In this document: positions 45,919 to 54,547 of the stretch, one piece after another | Layout: each line of letters opens with the position of its first letter | Position numbering within the stretch: position 1 is the first letter of the stretch | Assembly (NCBI RefSeq): GCF_003047105.1 | Contig: NZ_CP028475.1 | Span: forward strand, 3,100,001-3,164,000 | DNA: 64,000 bases | From: Celeribacter baekdonensis | GTDB lineage: Bacteria > Pseudomonadota > Alphaproteobacteria > Rhodobacterales > Rhodobacteraceae | Direction: 5' to 3' | Notes under the pieces: generated by a model | The model's database searches: none | Told to the model about the DNA's origin: nothing | The model's input: only the letters and a program-made list of their open reading frames with translations | Translations under genes and position numbers: made by a program

Positions 45919-45948
45919 GAAGGGCGGTGCTCCTGCCGCCCTTCGTTT
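45919..45948 (+). terminator. hairpin-terminator between urtA and urtB (second)
   Basis: GAAGGGCGG (45919-45927) / CCGCCCTTC (45936-45944), then GTTT, ending 20 bp before urtB. Second stem in the same gap; together with the first it would favour a separate abundant urtA transcript. Confidence 0.75.
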
Positions 45949-45968
45949 CCAGCCAAAAGAGATAGCTC

Positions 45969-47921
45969 ATGATCCGCCGAATTCTCGCGGCTTGTCTGGT
46001 GTTTCTGACCCTTGCGCTCACCGCGCAGGCTCAGGACCGGACGATCCAAGACGTGCTGCAAGAGCACGCTGAGGCCATCGTAAAATCCTCGCGCACAACC
46101 ATTGGACCGGCGATTGAGGCCGTGGCCAATTCCGGCCTGCCTTCGGCGCAAACCGTTTTGCAAAAATGGCAGAACAAGGACATGTGGCAGTGGTCAGAAA
46201 ATGGTTTTTTCTACGCGGCAACTGTCGCAGGCGCTGAGGTCACGTTGACGGATTTCGACACCGGCGAGACCGTTGCAACCGTGGCAAAAGGTGACGTGAG
46301 CCAGCTCAAACCAAACTCAGGTATTCGGGCGATGATCGGTGCGGCTTTGGTGCAATTCCAACTCAACGATCCCAATCCTGACCGCCGCCGCGAGGCCCTT
46401 TTGGCGATTCAGCGCGATGGCGAAGCCTCACACCTCGCCCCTCTGCGCGCCTCAATTGAAAATGAGAACATCCCAGAGATCAAAGCGCTCAAAGAGGTCA
46501 CAGAGCGGCTTTTGACCATTTCTTTCGACAAAGACGATGCCAAACGGATCACGGCGATCGAGGGCCTTGGCTCCTCCCTCTCGCTCGATGCCCGCGCCGC
46601 GCTCAACCCGGTTCTCAGCGCCAAATTGGTTTATGCCGAGGACTTGCCAGAGACGGCAAACATCAAACGTGAGATCAAGCCGGGCTCAGAGGCGCTGTCT
46701 GTATCGGATGCCTTTGCTCTGATGGTCTCTGCCGGGGTCGCAATCGCGCAACCCACGATTTCTGAACGTAAATCAGCCCTCGTAGAGCACATGGACAATG
46801 GCAAAGTCGGCGGCGTTCCTGTCTCCGATTTGACCAGTCAAGATGCCCGTGACCACGCCTATCAAGCCCTTGCGTCCGAGGGCCTCGTCCCGGCTTTTGA
46901 CCCCGCATTTTCCATGGAGGCCGCCGTTAAAGGTGTGCGCTTTGCCGAGGTCTATGACGAACCTTCCGCTGCCGTTACCGAGGCCGCGCAAAAGACCCTT
47001 CACAGCATCAACCGCGCCGTTGGGATCAACCAATTCCTCGATCTGTCGCTTGACGGTCTGTCGCTTGCCTCGATCTACTTTCTCGCCGCCATTGGTCTTG
47101 CCATCACCTTTGGTGTCATGGGCGTGATCAACATGGCGCATGGCGAATTCATCATGATGGGCGCCTACACCGGCTATGTGGTGCAACAGATCATCCCGGA
47201 TTACACCGTCTCGATCCTCGTTGCGATCCCAATGGCCTTTGCCGTCACATTCGCCGCCGGGGTGGCGATGGAGCGGCTAATCATCCGTTGGCTTTACAAC
47301 CGTCCGCTTGAAACGCTGCTTGCGACCTTCGGCGTCTCCATCGCCCTGCAACAAATCGCCAAGAACATTTTTGGCACCCAAGCCCGCCCGCTCACCTCAC
47401 CCGGTTGGCTCGATGGCGCGTTGGTGATCAACGATGTGTTGGCGATCTCTTACATTCGCATCGCGATTTTTGTCCTCGCGCTGATTTTCCTCGGCATTTT
47501 CCTCTTTATCATGAAGAAAACCCGCCTTGGCCTTGAGACCCGCGCGGTCACTCAAAATCCGCGTATGGCGGCCTCGATGGGCATCAACCCGGATCGGGTG
47601 AATATGCTCACCTTTGGGCTTGGCTCCGGCATCGCCGGTGTCGCAGGCGTGGCCATCGGGCTTTATGCCAAAGTGACCTCGGAGATGGGCACGGATTATA
47701 TTGTGCAAAGCTTCATGACCGTAGTTGTTGGCGGTGTCGGCAATATCTGGGGCACGCTTTTGGGCGCTTTGGGCATCGGCTTCCTGCAAAAGGGCATCGA
47801 ATGGTTCAACCCGTCCAACACGTTGGCGGCCCAGACCTACATGATCATCTTCATCATCATTTTCATTCAGTTCCGACCCAAGGGCATCATCGCCCTCAAG
47901 GGCCGCGCGGCGGGGGATTAA
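45969..47921 (+). CDS. urtB: urea ABC transporter permease UrtB
   Basis: LivH-type permease with the UrtB-specific long N-terminal periplasmic part. 650 aa: signal/anchor (MIRRILAACLVFLTLALTAQ), an alpha-helical domain of about 340 residues (with LLAIQRDGEASHLAPLRASI, HEAT-like), then the membrane core from SLASIYFLAAIGLAITFGVM with GVINMAHGEFIMMGAYTGYV and the ATPase-coupling loop TRAVTQNPRMAASMGI. Starts 180 bp after urtA. Confidence 0.95.
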   Translation: MIRRILAACLVFLTLALTAQAQDRTIQDVLQEHAEAIVKSSRTTIGPAIEAVANSGLPSAQTVLQKWQNKDMWQWSENGFFYAATVAGAEVTLTDFDTGETVATVAKGDVSQLKPNSGIRAMIGAALVQFQLNDPNPDRRREALLAIQRDGEASHLAPLRASIENENIPEIKALKEVTERLLTISFDKDDAKRITAIEGLGSSLSLDARAALNPVLSAKLVYAEDLPETANIKREIKPGSEALSVSDAFALMVSAGVAIAQPTISERKSALVEHMDNGKVGGVPVSDLTSQDARDHAYQALASEGLVPAFDPAFSMEAAVKGVRFAEVYDEPSAAVTEAAQKTLHSINRAVGINQFLDLSLDGLSLASIYFLAAIGLAITFGVMGVINMAHGEFIMMGAYTGYVVQQIIPDYTVSILVAIPMAFAVTFAAGVAMERLIIRWLYNRPLETLLATFGVSIALQQIAKNIFGTQARPLTSPGWLDGALVINDVLAISYIRIAIFVLALIFLGIFLFIMKKTRLGLETRAVTQNPRMAASMGINPDRVNMLTFGLGSGIAGVAGVAIGLYAKVTSEMGTDYIVQSFMTVVVGGVGNIWGTLLGALGIGFLQKGIEWFNPSNTLAAQTYMIIFIIIFIQFRPKGIIALKGRAAGD

Positions 47922-47924
47922 CCC

Positions 47925-49151
47925 ATGGATTTCTTGAAAAAATACCCTTCGCTTCCGGCCTTTATCGCCACTTTGCTGATCTTCACTCTTGCGGTCACGT
48001 TCCTGTCCGAGGCCTATGGCACGGGGGCGATGTCGACCTCTTTCGTCAAAACGCTGGGCAAGACACTCTGCCTTGCCTTGGTTGCGATTTCGATGGATTT
48101 GGTCTGGGGCTACACGGGTATTCTGTCGCTCGGCCATTTCGCGTTTTTCGGCCTTGGCGGCTATATGATCGGCATGTGGCTGATGTTCGCGCGCACGAAA
48201 CTCATCGTGGTCGAAAGCATGGCCGCCGCAGACATTCCCGCCACGGCGATGGAGATCAAAGACGCCGTTGGCACGCAAATCTTTGGCGTTGTTGGTTCGT
48301 CCGATTTCCCGCTGGTCTGGATGTTCGCCCATAGTTTCTGGGCCCAGATCGCATTGGTTGTTTTGGTTCCGGGCGTTTTGGCGCTGGTCTTTGGCTGGCT
48401 TGCGTTCCGCTCGCGCGTCACGGGCGTCTACCTGTCGATCCTGACCCAGGCGATGACCCTCGCCCTCTCGCTCTATCTGTTCCAAAACGACAGCGGCTTG
48501 CGCGGGAACAACGGGCTTTCGGGCCTGCAAAACCTGCCCGGACTGGATGCGGTCTCCCAAGATGCGGTGTCGATCTGGTTCTTTTGGGCCTCCGCCTTTG
48601 CGCTTTTGGTCACCTACCTCATCGCCAATTTCGTCGTCTCCGGCAAATTCGGCTCGGTCATTCGCGGCATTCGCGATGATGAGGCGCGCGTGCGGTTTTT
48701 GGGCTATTCCGTAGAGGGGTTTAAACTCTTCGTCTTTGTCCTCACCGCGGTCATCGCGGGCATCGGTGGGGCGCTCTATTATCCGCAAGCCGGGATCATC
48801 AACCCGGCTGAAATCGCTCCCATCGCTTCGATCTATCTCGCGGTTTGGGTCGCCATCGGTGGTCGGGGGCGGATCTACGGCGCAGTGATCGGTGCGGGCG
48901 TGGTCTCGCTGGTCTCGACCTATTTCACCGGTGGCCAAGCCCCCAACATCAACCTCGGATTTTACACGATCAAATGGGTCGATTGGTGGCAGGTGCTCTT
49001 GGGCCTCTCCTTTGTTCTCGTCACATTGTTCGCGCCCAAAGGCATCGGTGGTTTGTTTGATCTGATCTCCGGGCGCTTGTCCCCCAACCGCAAAGGCGCG
49101 CCGCTTGGCCCTGACCAAGGCAGCTTGCGCGAAGAGGAGGCCGAGAAATGA
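47925..49151 (+). CDS. urtC: urea ABC transporter permease UrtC
   Basis: LivM-type permease (408 aa), partner of UrtB. Marks: SMDLVWGYTGILSLGHFAFF, a periplasmic loop after the third helix, GNNGLSGLQNLPG, the coupling loop IRDDEARVRFLGYSVEGFKL and the C-terminal APKGIGGLFDLI. 3 bp after urtB; overlaps urtD by 4 bp. Confidence 0.96.
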   Translation: MDFLKKYPSLPAFIATLLIFTLAVTFLSEAYGTGAMSTSFVKTLGKTLCLALVAISMDLVWGYTGILSLGHFAFFGLGGYMIGMWLMFARTKLIVVESMAAADIPATAMEIKDAVGTQIFGVVGSSDFPLVWMFAHSFWAQIALVVLVPGVLALVFGWLAFRSRVTGVYLSILTQAMTLALSLYLFQNDSGLRGNNGLSGLQNLPGLDAVSQDAVSIWFFWASAFALLVTYLIANFVVSGKFGSVIRGIRDDEARVRFLGYSVEGFKLFVFVLTAVIAGIGGALYYPQAGIINPAEIAPIASIYLAVWVAIGGRGRIYGAVIGAGVVSLVSTYFTGGQAPNINLGFYTIKWVDWWQVLLGLSFVLVTLFAPKGIGGLFDLISGRLSPNRKGAPLGPDQGSLREEEAEK

Positions 49152-49888
49152 GCCAGCTTTTAGAAGTGTCGGGCGTCTCCGTGTCTTTTGACGGGTTCAA
49201 AGCCATCAACAACCTGTCCTTCTCCATTGGTCCGGCCGAAATGCGCGCCATCATTGGGCCGAACGGGGCGGGCAAGACCACATTTATGGACATCGTGACA
49301 GGCAAAACCAAACCCGACGAAGGCTCTGTGCTTTGGGGCGATATGTCGAAAAACCTGATCGGCATGAATGAGGCCAAAATTGCCCGCATCGGCATAGGCC
49401 GTAAATTCCAACGCCCCACCGTGTTCGAAGATCAAACTGTGTTTGAAAACCTCCTCATGGCGGTCAAAAATGACCGCTCTCCGTGGTCCGTGTTGTTCTT
49501 CAAGCCTAAATTCAAGGATCTTGCCAAGGTTGAAGAGCTCGCCTCCGAAATCGGTCTGTCTGATCAGCTTGAGCGCAAATCCGGCGAGCTGTCTCACGGT
49601 CAAAAGCAATGGTTGGAGATTGGTATGCTCTTGGCCCAAGACCCGCAGCTTTTGCTGGTCGATGAACCCGCCGCAGGGATGACTTTGGGCGAGCGTGAAC
49701 ACACGACCGACATCCTCAAAGAGGCGGCGAAAACGCGTGCTGTCGTGGTGGTCGAACATGACATGGATTTCGTGCGTCGGCTTGAATGCAAAGTCACGGT
49801 TTTGCACGAAGGATCGGTTTTGGCCGAAGGCTCGCTGGATCATGTGACGCAAAATAAAGACGTCATAGACGTCTATCTTGGCCGCTAA
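49148..49888 (+). CDS. urtD: urea ABC transporter ATPase UrtD
   Basis: LivG-type ATPase (246 aa). Walker A GPNGAGKTTF, Q-loop GIGRKFQRPTVFEDQTVFEN (UrtD style), signature LSHGQKQWLEIGM (the Urt variant of LSGGQ), Walker B LLLVDEPAAGMT, H-loop VEHDMDFV. Overlaps urtC by 4 bp; the next gene starts 13 bp later. Confidence 0.96.
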   Translation: MSQLLEVSGVSVSFDGFKAINNLSFSIGPAEMRAIIGPNGAGKTTFMDIVTGKTKPDEGSVLWGDMSKNLIGMNEAKIARIGIGRKFQRPTVFEDQTVFENLLMAVKNDRSPWSVLFFKPKFKDLAKVEELASEIGLSDQLERKSGELSHGQKQWLEIGMLLAQDPQLLLVDEPAAGMTLGEREHTTDILKEAAKTRAVVVVEHDMDFVRRLECKVTVLHEGSVLAEGSLDHVTQNKDVIDVYLGR

Positions 49889-49901
49889 AGGAGAGACGAC
49901 C

Positions 49902-50600
49902 ATGCTCGATGTGAAAAACCTCTCACTGCACTATGGCGGTTCTCAGATCCTCTATGATGTGGATATTTCTGCGCGTGCGGGCGAAGTCACCTGTGTCATG
50001 GGCACCAACGGCGTTGGCAAAACCTCTCTGTTGAAGGGCATCTGTGGCACTCATCCGCGTTCGGGCGGCACGATGACGCTTGATGGTGAAGATGTGGGCC
50101 GGGCACCGGCGCATGAACTGGCCAAAAAAGGCCTTGCCGTGGTGCCGCAAGGCCGGATGATCTTTCCGCTTTTGACGGTGAAGGAAAATTTGGAATCTGG
50201 CTTCACCTGCCTGCCAAAATCAGAACATTTTATTCCTGATGAGGTGTTCGAACTTTTCCCCATTCTCAAAGACTTCATGCACCGTCGCGGCGGCGATCTT
50301 TCAGGCGGGCAACAACAACAATTGGCCATTGCCCGCGCCCTGATCATCAAGCCGAAACTGTTGCTTTTGGATGAGCCGACCGAGGGCATTCAGCCCAATA
50401 TCATCCAACAAATCGGCCGGGTCATTGCGCTTTTGCGTGACCGAGGCGACATGGCAATTGTCTTGGTCGAACAGTATTTTGAATTTGCCTACGACCTTGC
50501 GGATCAACTTGTGTTCATGGAACGCGGTCGCGTGACCTCTCGCCACTCAAAATCCGAAATTTCCAAAGAAGAGGCCGCAAAAACCTTCCGTATCGCCTGA
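49902..50600 (+). CDS. urtE: urea ABC transporter ATPase UrtE
   Basis: LivF-type ATPase (232 aa from ATG 49902, which has AAAGGAGAG; a longer frame starts inside urtD). Walker A GTNGVGKTSL, Q-loop VPQGRMIFPLLTVKENLESG, signature LSGGQQQQLAIARA, Walker B LLLLDEPTEGIQPNII. Completes urtABCDE. No urease genes follow within the window. Confidence 0.96.
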   Translation: MLDVKNLSLHYGGSQILYDVDISARAGEVTCVMGTNGVGKTSLLKGICGTHPRSGGTMTLDGEDVGRAPAHELAKKGLAVVPQGRMIFPLLTVKENLESGFTCLPKSEHFIPDEVFELFPILKDFMHRRGGDLSGGQQQQLAIARALIIKPKLLLLDEPTEGIQPNIIQQIGRVIALLRDRGDMAIVLVEQYFEFAYDLADQLVFMERGRVTSRHSKSEISKEEAAKTFRIA

Positions 50601-50632
50601 GTTTTCCCACGCCTATCAAGGACTTCTGACTC

Positions 50633-50660
50633 TGCGGTGCAGCATTCATGCGGCACTGCA
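50633..50660 (+). terminator. weak hairpin after urtE
   Basis: TGCGGTGC (50633-50640) / GCACTGCA (50653-50660) with one G-T pair and no T-tract. Located between urtE and the LacI operon; possible weak terminator. Confidence 0.3.
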
Positions 50661-50689
50661 AAATCCGACTATTTGATAAAAAGCCGTTG

Positions 50690-50705
50690 CCGAAACCGGT
50701 TTCGG
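50690..50705. promoter_or_regulatory. LacI-family operator upstream of the regulator gene
   Basis: Perfect 16-bp palindrome CCGAAACCGGTTTCGG with central CpG, the form bound by LacI-family repressors. It lies 32 bp before the GTG start of the lacI-type gene, so it should control that gene and the co-directional transporter genes (autoregulation). Confidence 0.8.
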
Positions 50706-50737
50706 AGGCCCAGTGTGGGGCCGAGGAGGCGAATCAG

Positions 50738-51853
50738 GTGAGCTCAGACGTCAAATTAGATCGACGCTCCCGCGACAATGGGCGGGTGACGATCAGTGAT
50801 CTTTCACAGGCACTGAGTCTGACGAAAGGCACCGTCTCCCGTGCCCTCAACGGCTATCCTGACATCGCCGAAACCACGCGTGTGCGCGTCATTCGCGCCG
50901 CAAATGCGATGGGATACCGCCCGCTCAGTCATGCCCAAGCCATCAAAACCGGACGCAGTTGTTCTTTGGGCCTGGTGATCCAATTGTCCGAACATGATGC
51001 GCACCGGCCCTTTTTGGCGGAGTTTTTGGCCGGATTGACCCAAGCCGCGTCAAAAGCGGGCTGGACCCTGACGGTTGCGACGGCGGAAAATGACGCCGAC
51101 ACGCTGCGGATTATGCGCGATCTGGTTGTGCATCAAAAAGCCGATGGGTTTATCTTGCCGCGCGTGCTTTGGGATGACCCGCGTATCGCAAGCCTCACAC
51201 GCGAAAATACGCCCTTTATTTGTTATGGGCGGCCAAAAGATTCACGCGAAATGTCCTATTTTGATGTCGAGGGTGAGGTCGCGATGGCCGAAGCGGTCAG
51301 CTATCTTGCTGGCCTCGGCCATCGGCGCATCGCCTATATCGGCAGTGCCGAATACTATGCCTTTTCGCATATGCGCCGTGACGGATACAAAGCGGGCATT
51401 GATGCGATGGGGTTGGGGTTTGATCCCGATCTGATGCAAGAGGGCGCGCTGTCCCCGGAGCAGGCAAGCGTTGCCACACGCCGCCTTTTGGCGCTCGGCA
51501 CCCCGCCCACCGCCATCATTTGTGCCACGGATAGTTTGGCGCGCGGGGTCTATGATGTTGCCAATGAACTGGGCTTGGCCATTGGCGCGGATCTGTCGGT
51601 CGTCGGTTACGATGGCTCGCCCGAAGCCTCCGCCATGTGGCCCAGATTGGCCAGTTTCGCCGTTGATACCCGCAAAGCTGGGGCGACTTTGGGCGAAATG
51701 TTCATCGCGCGTATCCGCGATCCCAATGCGCCTGTTGCCCAACACTTGATCCGGGCCGAATTTCGCCCCGGCGGCTCCACAGGACATCCAAAACTGACGC
51801 CAGAGCAACTGGTGCACGCATTGGCCCAACGACGGGCCACACAAAACATCTGA
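50738..51853 (+). CDS. LacI-family transcriptional regulator
   Basis: Sugar-responsive repressor (371 aa). GTG 50738 is chosen over ATG 50648 because GAGGAGG lies 8 nt upstream, and the longer start would put the operator inside the coding region. Helix-turn-helix and hinge: VTISDLSQALSLTKGTVSRA ... AANAMGYRPLSHAQAIKTGR. The periplasmic-binding-protein-like effector domain contains LGLVIQLSEHDAHRPFLAEF, GHRRIAYIGS and AIICATDSLARGVYDVANEL. First gene of a six-gene transporter/hydrolase operon; the effector is presumably that substrate. Confidence 0.92.
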   Translation: MSSDVKLDRRSRDNGRVTISDLSQALSLTKGTVSRALNGYPDIAETTRVRVIRAANAMGYRPLSHAQAIKTGRSCSLGLVIQLSEHDAHRPFLAEFLAGLTQAASKAGWTLTVATAENDADTLRIMRDLVVHQKADGFILPRVLWDDPRIASLTRENTPFICYGRPKDSREMSYFDVEGEVAMAEAVSYLAGLGHRRIAYIGSAEYYAFSHMRRDGYKAGIDAMGLGFDPDLMQEGALSPEQASVATRRLLALGTPPTAIICATDSLARGVYDVANELGLAIGADLSVVGYDGSPEASAMWPRLASFAVDTRKAGATLGEMFIARIRDPNAPVAQHLIRAEFRPGGSTGHPKLTPEQLVHALAQRRATQNI

Positions 51854-51877
51854 CGCAACTCATCTAGGGAGAGAGAC

Positions 51878-53227
51878 ATGCGACTTACCAAACTGACACT
51901 TATGACAACGGCGGCCACCGCCTTGGCATTGTCCAGCCTCGGCGCATCCGCCGATACGCTGCGGTTTTGGACCACCGAAGAACAGCCCGAGCGTTTGGCC
52001 CGGCAAGAGGCGATGGCCGCAGATTTTGAGGCCAAAACCGGCCACACGGTCGAGGTGATCCCGGTCACCGAATCCGATCTCGGCACCCGTGCGACCGCGG
52101 CGTTTGCTGCGGGCGATTTGCCGGATGTGATTTACCACCCGTTGCAATACGCGCTGCCTTGGGCCGAGGCCGGCATTCTTGATACAGACGCGGCCGCCGA
52201 CGTGATCGAAGAGTTGGGTGTCGATACATTTGCCCCCGGTGCGCTCGCAATGGCGGCGATTGACGATGGCTATGCCTCCGTTCCGGTCGATGGTTGGACC
52301 CAGATGATCATCTACCGCAAAGACCTGTTTGACGCGGCGGGACTTGCCGCGCCGACGTCTTATGCCGCAGTTGAGGCCGCTTTGGCCAAATTGCACAATC
52401 CGCCCGAAATGTATGGCTTTGTTGCCGCGACCAAGGTCGACGAAAACTTTATGTCTCAGGTGCTCGAACATGTGTTTTTGGCCAATGGCGTGAGCCCCGT
52501 TGGTCCCGATGGGTTCAAGCCGCTTGATGTCGCGAAAACCACAGAAGTGCTTGATTTTTATAAAGCCATTGCGGATGCATCGCCTCCGGGCGATCTCTAT
52601 TGGGATCAATCGCGCACGCTGTATTTCTCGGGCAATGCCGCGATGATCATCTGGTCGCCGTTTATCCTTGATGAACTCGCAGGCCTGCGCGACAGCGCCC
52701 CGCCCACGATCAACGATGACCCAACATCGCCGGAATTGGCCTCTAAAACCGGTATCGTCACCACCTTTTCCGGCCCGTCCAATCCCGATGGCGCGGCATG
52801 GGGTGACATTCGGTATTTCGGCATCACCTCAGATGCGTCCACCGACGCGGCGGAAGAGTTCGTAAAATATTCGATGGACGAGGGCTACACCCAGACCCTG
52901 TCGATCGCGCCCGAAGGAAAATTCCCGGTGCGGCGCGGCAATGCCGAAGATCCGGAAGCGTTTTCCAAGGCCTGGGCGGAACTCCCGGTTGGCGTCGATC
53001 GCAAAGCCCCCTTGGGTGAGCTTTATGCGCAAGACATGATCGACGAAATCGTCGGCGGTTTGGATGTGGCGCAGCGGTGGGGCGTCAAAGACGGCCAGCT
53101 CGCATTGGCGTCCAAAATGATCAACTCTCAGGTCATCAACCGCGTTGTGCGCGAATATATCGACGGCAAAGTTGATGCAGCCACCGCCGTGGCGGAGATG
53201 AATAAAGAGCTTGGCGCAATCGAATAA
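51878..53227 (+). CDS. carbohydrate ABC transporter substrate-binding protein
   Basis: Family 1 extracellular solute-binding protein (449 aa). ATG 51878 follows a GGGAGAGAG site; signal peptide MRLTKLTLMTTAATALALSS, cleavage expected near GASA-DTLRFW. Mature motifs: TLRFWTTEEQPERLARQEAM, AGDLPDVIYHPLQYALPWAE, VPVDGWTQMIIYRKDLF and YFGITSDASTDAAEEFVKYS. Its operon holds a GH63-like hydrolase of the glucosylglycerate/mannosylglycerate type, so an alpha-glycosylated osmolyte or disaccharide is a reasonable ligand guess. Confidence 0.92.
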   Translation: MRLTKLTLMTTAATALALSSLGASADTLRFWTTEEQPERLARQEAMAADFEAKTGHTVEVIPVTESDLGTRATAAFAAGDLPDVIYHPLQYALPWAEAGILDTDAAADVIEELGVDTFAPGALAMAAIDDGYASVPVDGWTQMIIYRKDLFDAAGLAAPTSYAAVEAALAKLHNPPEMYGFVAATKVDENFMSQVLEHVFLANGVSPVGPDGFKPLDVAKTTEVLDFYKAIADASPPGDLYWDQSRTLYFSGNAAMIIWSPFILDELAGLRDSAPPTINDDPTSPELASKTGIVTTFSGPSNPDGAAWGDIRYFGITSDASTDAAEEFVKYSMDEGYTQTLSIAPEGKFPVRRGNAEDPEAFSKAWAELPVGVDRKAPLGELYAQDMIDEIVGGLDVAQRWGVKDGQLALASKMINSQVINRVVREYIDGKVDAATAVAEMNKELGAIE

Positions 53228-53246
53228 GCGCCCTCTTTGCTCTCCT

Positions 53247-53277
53247 GCGGGGCGGTAGGATCGCCCCGCTTTTTCTT
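53247..53277 (+). terminator. intrinsic terminator between binding-protein and permease genes
   Basis: GCGGGGCG (53247-53254) / CGCCCCGC (53262-53269), then TTTTTCTT, 20 bp after the binding-protein stop and 23 bp before the permease start. Probably a partial terminator setting subunit ratios. Confidence 0.82.
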
Positions 53278-53299
53278 ACACCGGACACGGGGTGACACC

Positions 53300-54547
53300 A
53301 TGTCGGACATCGGACCTCCGCGCGGGGCCGGGCCATTGGCTCGGACCGAGGCGCGCCTTGCTTGGGGGCTTTTGGCTCCAACCATCACCGCCGTTTCTCT
53401 TGTGGTGATCCTGCCGCTTTTGGCGATTTTCTGGATTTCGGTCAAACCCGTCTCGCTCTCTGATTTGCGCGCGCCGGACCCCATTGTGCGCGAGGATTTG
53501 CGCGGCAAACCCAGTGTGGCGGGCGATGAGGCGACGCTGCGCTACCGTTTGCGCAACTCCTCTCCGAAATCTGAAATCACCGGGGTCACGCTGACCGATA
53601 GCTGGCCTGTGGGTCTGAGCCTTGCGGGTGATCTTGATCCGCGCTGCACGATTTCGGATGCGATGCTGCGCTGTGACTTGGGTGATTGGGAGGGCGGGTT
53701 TCGTGACACATTGACGATCCCCGTGGTGACCGATCAGGCATTTTTTGACCAAGCCACCGACGTCGAGGCCAGCGTCGTCAACGTCGATGGCAAGGCATCT
53801 TTTGTGCTCACCAATGGCAACTTCACGTTGAAGAACTTTGTATCCGTATTTGATGGTGGCGAGTTCTGGTCTGTGTTGGGTGTGACCCTATTTTACACCA
53901 TCTTTGGCACATTGGGCGCGATGATTATGGGGCTGTTCGCCTCTCTCTTGCTCAATCATTCGTTTCGCGGACAAGGCATTTTGCGTGGCCTGTACCTGTT
54001 CCCCTATGTCGCGCCCGTCATCGCCGTGGCCTTTGCGTGGATCCTCTTGTTTGATCCGTTCTCTGGGTCCGCCAATGCGCTTTTGATCCAAATGGGAGTC
54101 ACGGAGGGCGCGATCAACTTCTTTGGCGAGCGGCCTTTGGCGCTGATCATGGTCACTTTGTTTGAGATTTGGCGCTATTTCCCGCTGTCGTTCCTGTTCA
54201 TTTTGGCGCGGATGCAATCCATTCCGACCGATATGTATGAGGCCGCTGACATGGACGGGGCCTCGCCGTTTCAACAATTTTGGTATCTGTCGATGCCGCA
54301 ACTTTTGGGCATTCTATCGGTGCTGTTCCTGTTGCGCTTCATCTGGACCTTCAACAAATTCGACGACATTTTCCTTTTGACTGGCGGCAACGCCGGCACA
54401 CGGGTTTTGACCGTCAATGTCTATGAACAGGCCTTTGCCGTGTCCAACATCGGTGCGGGGGCGGCGGTTGCCGTGGTGATTTTCGCCTGTCTTCTGTTGT
54501 TTTCCGTGTTCTTTTTTAAAGTCATGTCTCGGGAGGAAGGGCTATGA
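53300..54547 (+). CDS. sugar ABC permease (MalF type) with inserted DUF11-like domain
   Basis: First permease of the operon (415 aa, about 100 more than common). ATG 53300 is chosen because the longer frame crosses the terminator. After membrane helix 1 (LAWGLLAPTITAVSLVVILP) comes a periplasmic insert of about 110 residues (about 50-165). Its pattern ATLRYRLRNSS...TGVTLTDSWPVGLSL...CDLGDW...DTLTIPVV closely resembles the DUF11 Ig-like repeat of cell-surface proteins. The remaining helices and the EAA loop (YEAADMDGASPFQQFWYLSM) are normal. Overlaps the next gene by 4 bp. Confidence 0.9.
   Translation: MSDIGPPRGAGPLARTEARLAWGLLAPTITAVSLVVILPLLAIFWISVKPVSLSDLRAPDPIVREDLRGKPSVAGDEATLRYRLRNSSPKSEITGVTLTDSWPVGLSLAGDLDPRCTISDAMLRCDLGDWEGGFRDTLTIPVVTDQAFFDQATDVEASVVNVDGKASFVLTNGNFTLKNFVSVFDGGEFWSVLGVTLFYTIFGTLGAMIMGLFASLLLNHSFRGQGILRGLYLFPYVAPVIAVAFAWILLFDPFSGSANALLIQMGVTEGAINFFGERPLALIMVTLFEIWRYFPLSFLFILARMQSIPTDMYEAADMDGASPFQQFWYLSMPQLLGILSVLFLLRFIWTFNKFDDIFLLTGGNAGTRVLTVNVYEQAFAVSNIGAGAAVAVVIFACLLLFSVFFFKVMSREEGL

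Noticed and set aside
47397..49118. 573-codon minus-strand open frame
   Set aside because: Antisense to urtB/urtC; the charged low-complexity product is typical of a shadow frame of GC-rich membrane-protein genes.
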